A stretch of 64,000 nucleotides of DNA from Manihot esculenta (taxonomy: Eukaryota > Streptophyta > Magnoliopsida > Malpighiales > Euphorbiaceae): positions 9,815,065-9,879,064 of the forward strand of contig NC_035173.2 of NCBI RefSeq assembly GCF_001659605.2, read 5' to 3'. Of this stretch, positions 24,777 to 36,566 are shown one piece after another; the first letter of the stretch is position 1, and each line of letters opens with the position of its first letter. Both the position numbers and the translations under genes were made by a program. A model generated the notes under the pieces. That model did not search any database. It was not told the origin of the DNA and saw nothing but the letters and a program-made list of their open reading frames with translations.

Positions 24777-27700
24777 TGAGAGGAACCCGTTGATCTGCAA
24801 GATTGACTGGAGTACCACCTGAGGATGAGGGCACGAGCGCCCGTCCTCCTGCATTGCCTAGGGCAATGTCATGTAGATCAAGCAGAGAAAGAGTGTCAAG
24901 GGACCCTAGAAGGTCTTTTGATGCTAGCAGAAGGGGGACAGATAGAGGAGGAAGTTCTTCATATGTGAGGGAGGTTATGGAAGAGGATCAGAGGAGGGAT
25001 GGGAATCTGGATGTCAGCATGGTAGAAGAAGGGACAGGGGAGTCACAGGGAGGCGTTCAGGCCTCGGGGTATGGTTTTCCACCCGATTATCCACCCTTCC
25101 CACAGGGTTCAGGGTATCCGATGGGAGGCACATCGGATTACTCCAGCTTTAACCCCTACCCTACCTACATGCCTTATCCACCCTCACCCTTCTATCCTAA
25201 CCCGGCAAACCCCACCTCGGGGAATGCTGCACCCCCACCTCCACCACCTACAGAACCAGCAGCCCCAGTTGCTTAACCTTCTAGACCTAGTTCAGCCGGT
25301 GGGAGCAAAGTGAAGATGATAGATTACCTTAAGCTGGATGCTCCCAAATACAAGTCAGGGGATGATCCCTTTGAGTACCTGATAGTAGTGAAGACGATAA
25401 CTGATGAACTAGGGGCAGATGACAGCAGGGCCATTCAGATGGCAGGGTTCACTTTAAAGTGCAAGAAGGCACGGGAATGGTTCAAGTGTTATATGGACCC
25501 AAGACTAGACGGTATGACATGGGAGGAATTTGCAAATGAGTTCGCTGGATGGGCTTTTCCAGACAGTTCCAGAGAACTGAAGATGATTGAGTTTGAGCAG
25601 CTGAGGCAGACAGAAAACATGAGTATAGAGGAGTACACGGATAAATTCTTGGAGCTATTGCCTTTTTCAGGGCAAGCTCTAGATACAGATTCAAAGAAAG
25701 CCAAGAGATATGTTATGAAGCTGCATTCTAGATACTCCTCTTTGATTCAGTCAGTTGAGAGGGAAAGTTTCCACACTGTGGTGGATATGGCTCGAAGAAT
25801 GGAGGCGAGTGCTATAGTTGAGGGGTCAGTGAAGCAGTCAGTAACCCAGTCTTCAGGGGCTAAGACCCCAGGCAGAGGAGGGCTAGGTCCCTCTTCTTAG
25901 AGCTCAGATAGCAAGAGGTGGAATAACACCACCAAGAAACCGAAGAAGAACAAGTTTTGGAGTAAGTTGAAATCTGGTTTGGGATTAGGCGGTGGCTCGA
26001 GCTCAGGCTCAGATGGTACAGAATGCCTAAGGTGTGGGAGGCCACACAAGGGAGTGTGTCGAGCTGGGACTAATGCATGTTTCAGATGTGGACAGGAGGG
26101 ACACATGGCTCAGGAGTGTCCTAGAGCACCTTTTATGGGCCAGCCCCAGCAGACAGCTTCTGGTAGTGTGGCACAGCCAGCAGCTCCAGCCACAACTCAG
26201 GGCAGTGGCAGAGGTAGAGGCAGAGGGGCAGCCTCTTCTTCTGGTTCCCGAGGTGAAGGTCCATCAGCTCCAGCCAGGATCTTCACCATGACTCAGCAGG
26301 AGGCTAACACATCCAACACCGTGGTGTCAGGTAATCTCATCATTGGGTGTTCTGATGTGTATGCATTAATGGACCCGGGTGCATATCAGTCATTTATTGC
26401 TCCGAGAGCCGTTGAGAGGTTGGGTCTGATAGTCTCTGGGTTAGAGTGTCCCCTATGGGTCAGTGGACCCAAGTGTGACCCGTCAGTGGTAGAGTCAGTC
26501 TACCAGTACAGTCCAATTTTTGTTGAGGGAAGATGCCTTTTCGCCGACCTTGTGGTTCTAGATCTGACAGACTTTGACGTCATTCTAGGGATGGATTGGC
26601 TATCTACCTATGGTGCTACCTTGGACTGCAGAGACAAGGAGTCAGGTTCAGAGATCAGAACGGGTCAAAGGTCGTCTTCAGAGGAGACAAGAGGGGTACA
26701 CCTAGAGGTCTGATATTAGCTCTTCAGGCTCGTAGGTTGCTTAAGAAGGGATGTCAGGGGTATTTGGCTCATGTGAGAGAGCTTAGCAGTCAGGTTAGGG
26801 AGCCAGCCTCAGTGCCAGTTGTCAGAGAATTTCAGGATGTTTTTCCAGACGAGCTTCCAGGTTTACCACCTGCTAGGGAGATAGAGTTCGAGATAGAGTT
26901 GATGCCTGGAACTAGACCGATCTCTATCCCTCCCTACAGGATGGCCCCAGCCGAGTTGAAGGAGTTGAAAGAGCAGTTACAAGAGCTGGTAGAAAAGGGC
27001 TTCATCCGACCGAGTACCTCACCTTGGGGTACTCCAGTCTTGTTTGTGAAGAAGAGGGATGGATCCCTCAGACTTTGTATCGACTACAGGCAGTTGAACA
27101 AAGTCACTACCAAGAACAGGTACCCTCTGCCAAGGATCGACGATCTATTCGACCAGCTAGCAGGAGCCGGTTGTTTCTCCAAAATAGATCTGAGATCGGG
27201 GTACCATCAGCTAAGGATAAGGGAGGAAGACGTGCCAAAGACAACTTTCAGGACCAGATATGGGCATTATGAGTTCCTTGTGATGCCGTTCGGGTTAACC
27301 AACGCCCCTGCAGCATTCATGGATCTCATGAATAGAGTGTTTAGCCAGTACCTGGATCACTTCGTTATTGTCTTCATAGATGATATCTTGGTGTATTCCA
27401 GGAACGCAGAGGAGCATGCCCATCATTTGAGGTTGGTTCTGCAGACCTTGAGGGAACATGGCTTGTATGCCAAGTTCTCTAAGTGTGAGTTCTGGCTGAG
27501 GAGCATGACATTCTTGGGGCATGTAGTGTCAGAAAATGGAATAGAGGTGGAACCCAAGAAGGTAGAAGCTGTGGCTAACTGGCCTAGACCCACTTCAGTG
27601 ACATAAATTAGGAGTTTCTTGGGTTTGGCGGGTTACTACAGGAGGTTTGTACAGGACTTCTCAAAGATTGCAGCTCCTCTAACCAGGTTAACCAGAAAGA

Positions 27701-29714
27701 ATCAGAAGTTTGTGTGGACCGACCAGTGGGAAGAGAGTTTTGAAGAGCTTAAGAGGAGGTTGACTTCAGCACCAGTGTTAGCCCTGCCATCTAGCAATGA
27801 AGACTTCTCACTGTATTGTGATGCGTCCCGTGTGGGACTGGGTTGTGTGTTAATGCAGAATGAAAGGGTGATTGCTTATGCTTCTAGACAGCTGAAGAAG
27901 CATGAGTTGAATTACCCCACACATGACCTGGAGATGGCAGCAGTAATCTTTGCACTCAAGATGTGGAGGCACTACCTCCATGGGGTTAAATGTGAGATCT
28001 TCACAGATCATAAGAGCCTGCAGTACATCCTGAGTCAAAGAGATTTGAACTTGAGACAGAGAAGATGGGTAGAGCTGCTAAGTGACTATGATTGCAAGAT
28101 TCAGTACCATCCGGGTAAGGCAAATGTGGTGGCAGACGCCTTAAGCCGGAAATCACTTGGCAGCCTATCCCATATATCAGCAGAGAGAAGGCCAGTGGTG
28201 AAGGAGTTTTACAAGCTCATTGAGGAAGGTCTACAGTTGGAGTTGTCTGGTACAGGTGCTTTGGTAGCCCAGATGAGAGTGGCGCCCGTGTTTCTGGAGC
28301 AGGTGGCTCAGAAACAACATGAGGACCCAGAGTTAGTAAAGATTGCCAGGACTGTTCAGTCAAGCAAAGATAGTGAGTTCAGATTCGACAATAAGGGGAT
28401 CCTCCGCTATGGGAGCAGACTATGTGTACCAAATGACATAGGGCTAAAAGGAGACATTATGAGAGAGGCTCATAATGCAAGATACAACATTCACCCCGGA
28501 GCCACCAAGATGTATCAAGATCTGAAGAAAGTTTATTGGAGGCCAGCTATGAAGAAAGAAATGGCACAGTTTGTGTCAGCCTGCGAAGTGTGTCAGAGGG
28601 TGAAGCTGGAACATCAGAAGCCGGCTGGAATGCTTAACCCGCTACCTATTCCAGAGTGGAAATGGGAGAATATAGTTATGGACTTCGTAGTGGGGTTACC
28701 GGCGACGTCCAACAGATTGGACTCTATATGGGTGATTGTGGACAGACTCACCAAATCTGCTCACTTCATCCCTATCAGGAGTGGCTATTCTGTGGACAAG
28801 TTGGCGCAGGTGTATGTTGATGAGATCGTCAGGCTGCATGGGTTCCTGTTTCAATAGTGTCCGATAGAGGGCCCCAGTTCACCTCCATGTTTTGGCGGAG
28901 TCTGCAGAATGCTATGGGTACCAAGTTGGATTTTAGCACTGCTTTCCATCCACAGACGGACGGACAATCAGAAAGGACCATCCAGACAATAGAGGATATG
29001 CTTAGAATGTGTGTGCTGGATTTTGGCGGTTCTTGGAGGCAGCATCTACCCTTGGTGGAGTTTGCCTACAATAACAGCCATCATGCTAGCATCGGGATGG
29101 CTCCATATGAGGCTTTGTGTGGGAGGAAGTGCAGATCACCTGTTTGCTGGGAAAAGGTTGGAGAAAAGGCCTTGGCAGGGCCTGAGCTAGTAGAGATCAC
29201 CAGTAGGATGATACCCATAATCAGAGAAAGGATCAGGACTGCTGCAAGCAGACAGAAGAGTTATGCAGATATCCGCAGAAGACAAGTAGAGTTTCAGGAG
29301 GGGGATCTGGTATTGCTCAAGGTGTCTCCTATGAAAGGAGTGGTTCGCTTTGGGAAGAAAGGTAAACTAGCCCCCCGATACATCGGACCCTTTGAAATCT
29401 TGCAAAAGATTGGGAATGTGTCGTACAAGCTGGATTTGCCTGCTTCAATGGAAAGAATCCATCCGGTTTTCCATGTTTCAATGTTGAGGAAGTTTGTGTC
29501 GGATCCGGGCAAGGTTCTTAGTGAGCCTGATGTGGAGATCCAAGAAGATCTCACTTATGTTGAGCAGCCAGTACGGATTATAGACACCCAGATCAGGAAG
29601 CTGAGAAACAAGGAAATCCCGATGGTGAAAGTCCTTTAGAACCACCACAATATGGAAGAATGCACCTGGGAGACACGGGAGTCTATGCTCCAGCAGTACC
29701 CTCATCTCTTTTAA
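24777..29714 (+). pseudogene. P1 gag-pol remnant (Gag, PR, RT, RNase H, integrase, chromodomain)
   Basis: The start is ATG 24777, collinear with the M1 gag start. Gag spans to about 26300 with a CCHC knuckle CFRCGQEGHMAQEC (about 26080). Protease follows (ALMDPGAYQSFI, about 26365), then RT (26830-27600) with an intact FIDD box at 27373-27384. RNase H lies after 27720. Integrase has its HHCC zinc domain ([12 protein letters not shown] ... CEVCQRVK) and catalytic core to about 29230, and a chromodomain-like tail ends at TAA 29712-29714. Breaks: stops at 24792-24794, 25274-25276, 25898-25900, 27604-27606 and 29637-29639; single-base frameshifts near 26639 and 28840. Catalytic motifs are otherwise preserved, so decay is fairly recent. 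The product would copy and insert the element's own RNA genome. Confidence 0.93.
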
Positions 29715-29800
29715 GGTTAGTCTCTTATGTGTTTTATGTGTATGTTATACTGATTGCTATGCTTGTGCTAGTTGAGGAACATTCGGGGATGAATGTTCTT

Positions 29801-29813
29801 AAGGGGGGGAGAA
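29801..29813 (+). promoter_or_regulatory. P1 polypurine tract
   Basis: AAGGGGGGAGAA immediately 5' of the 3' LTR, the usual plus-strand primer site. Confidence 0.85.
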
Positions 29814-32167
29814 TGTAATACCCGGCTAGACTCCGGTATCGAGATTCCTACCGTCCGGTGGAATCTCGGGTGTCGGAGACCTCTAGAAGGGTAAAACTAT
29901 GTTTTCATAAAATATTTTAATGTGTTTTATGTTTTAAGCATGAAAGAAAATGAGTTTTTGCATGAAAATAACCTTGGAGGAAAACTCAGGTTCGGCCGCC
30001 GAACATAAATGCATTTCGGGTGTGCCTTAGGCCCCCGAAAGCATAAGTGAGGGAAACCAGGTTCGGCCGCCGAACCTTATGTTCGGCCGCCGAACATGGC
30101 ATGCATGCGGAGGCACTTTCGGCTCCCGAACGTGGCCTGGCCAGCCACCTATAAAGGGGTCCCTTAGCCGAAAACGGGCGAGTTTTTCTCCCTATTTTCG
30201 GCCAAGGTGAGCTCTCCACCATCCCTCGCCGGTTTTGAGTTCCTTCCTTCAAATCTTTCGCGACTTTCATTAGTTTTACCCTTGTTTTGAAGATTTTGAG
30301 CATTTGAGCAAGTTTTGGAGCTTGGAGGTTCAATGAACTCTCTCTCTCCCATTCTCCGAGCTAGGGTCGTTCACCTCTCGATCTTCAAGAGGTAAGGGCC
30401 GATCTTAAGCTTATGGCATGTTTTAAGCAAGTTTTAAGTAGATCTATGGGGTAGAATGCATGTTTAGCTCATGGTTAGGTTTATGGGTATATGTTATGTT
30501 TTTGGACAATGTGGATGTTTGATGTGTTGTAGATGGGGTTTAATATAGTTTGAAGCCCCTAGGAGCTTGTATGCTTGAGTATGTATGTTGTAGATTAGGA
30601 AAAATGCATGTTTGAATGGTTTTGGGAGGCAAGAGTGCATGAGGAACCAAGTTTCTACCCTCTGGCAGAAACCAGGTTCGGCAGCCGAAGGACTTTCGGC
30701 CGCCGAACCTGCCTGGGAGGCAAGCCTTTCGGCTGCCGAAGCCTGCCCCCGAAAGGAGACTTTCGTCTCTGTCTGGGAGTTTCGGCCGCCGAAAGTGCCG
30801 CCGAACATGCATGAGTTTCGCCTCTGTCTGGGAGTTTCGGCCGCCGAAGGTGCCGCCGAACCTGCCTGACTTTCGGCTCTAGAGGGACTTTCGGCCGTCG
30901 AACCTGCCGCTGAAAGTATCATGTCCAGCCTTTCTTTGTATGTTTTTCTATGATTGTTTCATGATGTTTTAGGGGGTTTTTGGGGAGTAGTTTAGAGTTA
31001 TATTCAGGTATGTTTGGTCCCTCATTTGAGTCCACCTGTGTAGGTTCGGACCCGAGGAACCGAGGACCCCAGCAGTGAGTCAGTTGCCCCATTGTCTGGT
31101 CAGAGCTATCCAGAGGTGAGTGGAATAACTTATTATGTTTTAAAAAGAAAATAAATGGACACTTTTAGCATGACTCACGCATCATTAATGCCATGAGATA
31201 TACTAGGTTGTTGCATTAAAATTCACGAATTTGTTGCATTGCATAAATTGTTGTTGATGTGGATGAATGTTGGATGATCTATAGTCCTCGACCTATGATG
31301 TGATGATATGATATGTACGGTATGGAAAGTAAGACCAGTGGGACCCATTCTACGTTCGCTGGCACTATGTAAGAGAAAGACCAGGACCCATTCTACGTTC
31401 TGGCACAGTTGGACTGTTATGTTATGCCATGTAAGAGAAAGACCAGGACCCATTCTACATTCTGGCACAGTTGGACTGTTATGTTATGCCATGTAAGAGA
31501 AAGACCAGGACCCATTCTACGTTCTGGCCCAGTTGGACTATGTAGAGGACTATTGGTGACAAATTCATCCTTGATGTGATTAGCTGTGATGTGATGCATT
31601 CCATGTTATCATATGTTTTAAATGTTTTTATTTATTCTGCTCACTGGGCTCTAGTAGCTCACCCCTCTCCCTAATCCCCCAGGTTTGCAGGTACAGGGTA
31701 GACCAGGAGGTCAGCAAGAGTAATGAAGTCTTTTGTATGTAATAGATAGAATGTGGACATGATAAATTTGTAAAATGATGTAAGGTTATGAAATGTTATG
31801 ATATTGAGGATTAGAGATTGTGCTTGACACTATGTATAAGGTATCCCTTTTAATACATGATCTTAGATGTTTTAATAATGTTTTTGTAAACCAACTCAAC
31901 ATATGTTGTACCGCCCATTGGGGCATTAATGAGATCCCACAGAGGGGTCAATGCTTATGATTATGACTATGTTCAGTGCATGCACAGGTTGAGTTTAGTG
32001 TATGATAGAATGTATGAAGGAAAAGTTTTAATTTTTATGTATGTTGTTGATCATGTATGGGATTAAACAGGTTTTCAGGTTGTATGTTAGGCTTGCTACG
32101 GGTCCCGGCGGCCTTAAGCCGACCTGGATCCTAGCGCCGGTAGCGGTCCGATTTTCGGGTCGTTACA
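29814..32167 (+). repeat. P1 3' LTR (2354 bp)
   Basis: Near-identical partner of 22131-24504, with the same TATA (about 30149), splice-donor-like site (30390-30396), palindrome clusters and 62-bp array (31367-31543). It is followed by the target duplication TGATT at 32168-32172. Confidence 0.95.
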
Positions 32168-32240
32168 TGATTTTTCCTAATGTGCTTGCCCTTTTATAAC
32201 ATCTATGAGCCCGACACGCTAGGTCCGACCATATGAATCT

Positions 32241-32255
32241 AGGGCTCTGATACCA
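32241..32255 (-). promoter_or_regulatory. M1 primer-binding site (initiator tRNA-Met)
   Basis: The minus strand reads TGGTATCAGAGCCCT just inside the M1 5' LTR end at 32259. P1 inserted about 70 bp downstream of it. Confidence 0.9.
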
Positions 32256-32258
32256 CTC

Positions 32259-35200
32259 TGTAACGACCCGAAAATCGGACCGCTACCGGCGTTAGAATTC
32301 AGATCGACTTAAGGTCGCTAGAACCCGTAGCAAGTGACTCGCGGTTGTCGAAGCCGGTCAAAAATAACCTTCTTGGTTATCAACAATTTACAACTGCAGA
32401 TAGTGGTGAATGATCGAATCCACAGAGAATTGATTACCTATTTATTTTTTTCTCAACAAGACCAATAAAATAAACTGAAACAATGAGATAAACAAAAAAT
32501 GAGATAAACTGAAAGCGGAATAAAAATAAATTGCAGTAAAAGTAAAATGGGGGGTTTTGAGATTGATTTGATTAATAAACTACTAAAAGCAATTAAAATA
32601 AGTGAATAATAAAAGAAAAGAGAAATAAATAATAAGAAAACTATAGTTGAAGTATTGGATCCACTTTAGTCATTGGGGTTGATCACAGACACTTTGTTCT
32701 TTTGGGTTGATTCAATAGATTAGTTTATGGAGATGGAAGACGCTTTTCACCACCATTATCTCTCCTTATAATTAAACCAATTAGGAAACGTCCTGTAATT
32801 AATTACTAATCAATAAATTGCCAAGGAACGTCATTGGGCCTTAGGCATCAAAACAATTGTCAATTGCATTAAGAAATAGAGAGATCCAATCCTAGCTATC
32901 CAAACGTATGGAGATGACGCTAGATCATGCAATTTCCTTGGGTTTTATCCCAAGTGTTCTCATGTAAGAATAACCCAAGCAATTACGGACTTAAATTGTT
33001 CAAACTAATAAATAATTATTTTGCAATAAAAAATCAACGTAGATTTCAATAACAAAATATTATGAGAATTAAATATGAAATTGCATGAATATTGAATTCC
33101 CAAAATTAAACAATATTTGATCAAGTCTCATAATCCATTAAACAACTAAAGCTTCAACCAATATTCAACTAGATGAAAGAAATCAGCCACTCATTGACTG
33201 AATTAAAAACAGAAAAATAAAAGAAAAAAAAGAAAAAGAAAAGGAAGAAAAAACCGAAGCCTTGCGCCGGACTGGATGAAATTGCCGAGATGCCGAATTG
33301 AAAGTGAATTGTCTCTGGCCGCTTAAAGCTCTTTAAATAGAGCTGGAGAGATGCCCTAAATGCTGTCCACGTGAAGCGCTGGAGTTGGAGTGGGAGGAGC
33401 GTGTAGGCTGTAGCGCGGTCCAGGTGCTTGAGCTGAGGCGCGGTCCATGGTTGCAAGAGCTGGATCCACGTCCATGTGGAGTGAATGGCGAAGCTCGGGC
33501 CCATGTGCAAATGAAGGAGCGGTCCAGGGCGAAGTGATGAAGCGCGGGAATGGGCCATTTGCGCGTGAATTTGCTGAAACGCCTTGGTGGGACCCATGCG
33601 CGTGTTGGATGTGCAGGAGTGTGGGCCATGTGCGGGAGCTTTGGCGGGTCCATGCATTTGTGATCTTGGCCCGTGCGCTGGAATTGTGAAATGCACCGGT
33701 CATGTGCACTGCGTGGGTGGATGTGCGGGCATGTGCTGGAGTGGTGAAAGTGCAGTGGCCCATTTTCGTGGATTGAATTGAAGTGTTGCTTTGGCGGGGC
33801 CCATATGCTTCAAGTGCTTGGTCCATGTTCTTGAATATTTAAGCCTCAAAATATTTTCCTTTTATTTAGCTTGACTTGAATCCAACTTGGCAGACTTACT
33901 CTCTTTTGCTCCAAATAAGACAGTTTTAGGGGGATTTTCTCCAAAATGTCCTTTTATACCATTTTATGCAAAATAATATTAAAAGTAATAAATTAAGCAG
34001 AAATCATGTAACCCGTAGCAAACCTACTATACATCCTGTGTACCTGATAAAATCCCATACATGATCATACATTTTCATAAAAATTTAAAATTTTCATATA
34101 CCAAGCTCGACCTGTGCATGCATCATAAACTATACACATAAAATTCACACTAGAGCCCTCATCAAATGCTCTAATATGGTAAACATCACATCCCTCAAGC
34201 TTAGTTCATCATAACTTATCATAAAGACTTTTACATAAAGATCATGATAAACAGGGATACACAAAACATAAACTAGGGCAAAGCACAAATCTAATCCATT
34301 ACATAGTATATGTCCACTACTATTCTATTACATAAACTTATACCAGCCTCTAGCCGACTTCCCGCTCTATCTCTGATCCTGAAAACTTAGGGTTAGGGGG
34401 GAAAGAGATAAGCTACAAGAGCCTAGTGAGCAGAACATAAAAACAGTTTAATAAACATATGCTCTCATGAAATGCATCACAACACAAACAATACACATCA
34501 AGGATGGACTTATCACCAGTAACCCTCTACATATTCCAAATAATGCCCAGCCCTCGACGGAGCTCCTTATGACTTCCTCTTAAACATAACATAACATAAC
34601 ATATTCAGCTGTGCTAGGGGCGTAGAATGGGCAAGCCCTGGTCTTTCCCTTACATCGTGCCAGGGGCGTAGAATGGGCAAGCCCTGGTCTTCCGTATTCG
34701 TATCATATCATAATCTGCTCGAGGGCTAGTGGGTCATCCAATATCCATCCACACCAACAGTAAATTATGCAATGCATCATATTTGTGAATTCTAATGCAA
34801 ACATCCTATAAACATGGCAATCGTGATGCATGAACATGCTCAAAAGTTTGATTACTTAAAAACAGTAGATTAGTTTAGTTCTACTCACCTCTGGCTGACG
34901 CTCGACTGACAAAGACGCAGCTGACTCACTGAAGGCCTCGACGGTCTCCCTGGTCCGATCCTACACAGGTGGACTCAAATGAGGGACCAAACATACTCTA
35001 ACAAGACTCTAAACATCTCCCCAAAAACCCCTTAAAACATCATAAAACATACATAAGAAGCAAGCAAAGGAAGGCTGGGCAGGGGACTTTCGGTGGCAGG
35101 TTCAGTGGCCGAAGGTCCCTATAGATCCAAAAGTCAGGCACTTTCGGGGGCAGGTTTGGCGGTCGAAACTCCTTTACAGATCCGAAAGTCTATTCTTTTG

Positions 35201-36095
35201 GGGGCAGATTAGGCGGCCAAAGACTGCCTCCACAGGTAGGTTCGGCGGCTGAACCTTGCTTCGGCGGCCGAACCTGGGTTCTCCAGAATGGCAGAACCCG
35301 ATTCTGTCTCATGCATTTCAGCCCCAAAACTCTCAAATCCTCACACCCAACTTCCCACAACATGCATACACACTCATCAAGCATAGGGGACACCAAAACT
35401 AGCCTAATCCCTAGCAAACAACAACAAAAACTCATTAAGAAAGCATTTATCGTAAAAAAATAACATAAACCCTTAAAAATTTAGATCTACCCATTTCATA
35501 CATTATAAATCCTTAAACCTCTTAAAAACTTACTTAAAACATAATAAAGGCAAGGATCTACACTTACCTCTTGAAGATCGAAGGTATATGTGACCCAAAC
35601 TTGGAGATGAGGAGGAAAACAGTCTCCGGAGGTCTCCAAATTTTAAAACTTTGGATGCAAGCTTAAAACTTCCAAAAACAAGAGGAAACTCGTGAAAATC
35701 TGAAAGATTTGAAGGAAAAACATAAAATCATCAAAGGAAGGGCAAGAACTCACATTTGCCCGAAAATGGAGAGAGAAACTCCCCCATTTTCAAACTGGAG
35801 GCCTCTTATAGGTGGCTAGCCAAATCACCTTCGAGGGCCAAAAGAGAGCTCCCGCGGCAGCACCATGTTCGGCGGCCGAACATGAGGTTCGGCGGCGAAC
35901 CTGGGCTTATTCCTCAAAAACATTTTTCTTTCATTTTAAAACTTTAACTCAAAACCAATCAATAAAATCATGAAAAATATTTTGTAAAAACATATTTTAC
36001 CCTTCTAAGAGGTTCCGGTATCCGAGATTCTGGATTGCAACGGGATTCCGTCGAAAGGTTGGAATTCTGACACCGGAATCTAGCCGGGTATTACA
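32259..36095 (-). repeat. M1 5' LTR, interrupted by T2
   Basis: On the plus strand it starts TGTAACGACCC and ends GGGTATTACA at 36095. Removing T2 (32335-34010) leaves about 2.15 kb that aligns with 13157-15259. It contains the splice-donor-like motif (35573-35580, minus), TTCGGC palindrome clusters (35085-35275, 35825-35900) and a TATA-like element near 35810. Confidence 0.88.
32335..34010 (-). mobile_element. T2: truncated LTR copy related to T1, inside M1 5' LTR
   Basis: It starts TGACTCGCGG like T1 and is collinear along its length, but stops at AATCATGTA. The final 50 or so bases of T1 (to CTCTATCA) are missing. Host LTR sequence AACCCGTAGCAA (12 bp) appears on both sides (32322-32333 and 34010-34021), longer than the 5 bp seen at T1. 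The GC-rich middle (33360-33800) differs considerably from T1 and produces several spurious open frames. Confidence 0.8.
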
Positions 36096-36566
36096 GATTT
36101 CTGCTCAAAATCAATTCGGTTTAGTTTTTACAAATATTAATATTTTAATTGTTCGCTTTAACTTTGAATCGAACCGATCGAATGTTCACCCCTATTCTTA
36201 AGAGCTTGAGAGAGATCAAGATAAGTACAAAAAAAAAAGAGAGAGAGAATATGAAATATCAAGAAAAAAAAACGTCATATGAAAGGAAAAAAAATCTAAG
36301 TTAGAAAACAAAAAGTACTTCTCAAAAAACATAACACTTATGTCCTAATAAAACCAAACCTATTATGCTAAGAGAAGAAATTCTCCAAAAACACCATAAA
36401 AAAAACCATGCCAAGAGAAATAATTACTCAAACAACAACAATACTAATGTCAAGGGACCTAAACTTGTTCATAAAATGCAAATGAAAACAAATGTTAATG
36501 AAGAGACCGATATATCACAAAACCATAATAATTTATAACAACAATGATAGGGAGTATTGGAATATG

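Larger units (their letters stand above)
22131..32167 (+). mobile_element. P1: near-complete Ty3-gypsy chromovirus (Tekay/Del type), 10.04 kb
   Basis: Two LTRs (22131-24504 and 29814-32167) bound the element, both TGTAATACCC...GGGTCGTTACA, with target duplication TGATT on each side (22126-22130, 32168-32172). The primer site for initiator tRNA-Met begins 3 bp inside the left LTR, and a purine tract precedes the right LTR. Gag-pol is present in full order but carries several stops and two frameshifts. The LTRs look very similar, differing by scattered bases and small gaps, one of about 20 bp in the 22325 region, so insertion is younger than M1. It lies head-to-head inside the leader of M1. Structurally complete, not autonomous. 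Confidence 0.95.
13157..36095 (-). mobile_element. M1: Ty3-gypsy chromovirus (Tekay/Del type), minus strand, split by nested insertions
   Basis: The element runs right to left: 5' LTR 32259-36095 (holding T2), primer site 32241-32255, leader (32173-32240 continuing at 22125-21956), gag start at 21955, coding remnants to 15354, polypurine tract 15261-15274, 3' LTR 13157-15259. Nested inside are P1 (22131-32167) and T1 (20257-21940). Removing them restores collinearity with P1, a member of the same broad family. The outer end of the left LTR lacks about 55 bp including its TG terminus, so no target duplication is visible. The coding region has many stops and frameshifts. It could not move without help. 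Confidence 0.88.

Noticed and set aside
29640..29813. An envelope-like ORF after gypsy integrase
   Set aside because: The space between the chromodomain end (29714) and the 3' LTR is about 100 bp and non-coding.
33169..33826. Open frames of up to 175 codons inside T2
   Set aside because: Low-complexity reading of a GC-rich LTR stretch in several frames at once; not conserved with T1.
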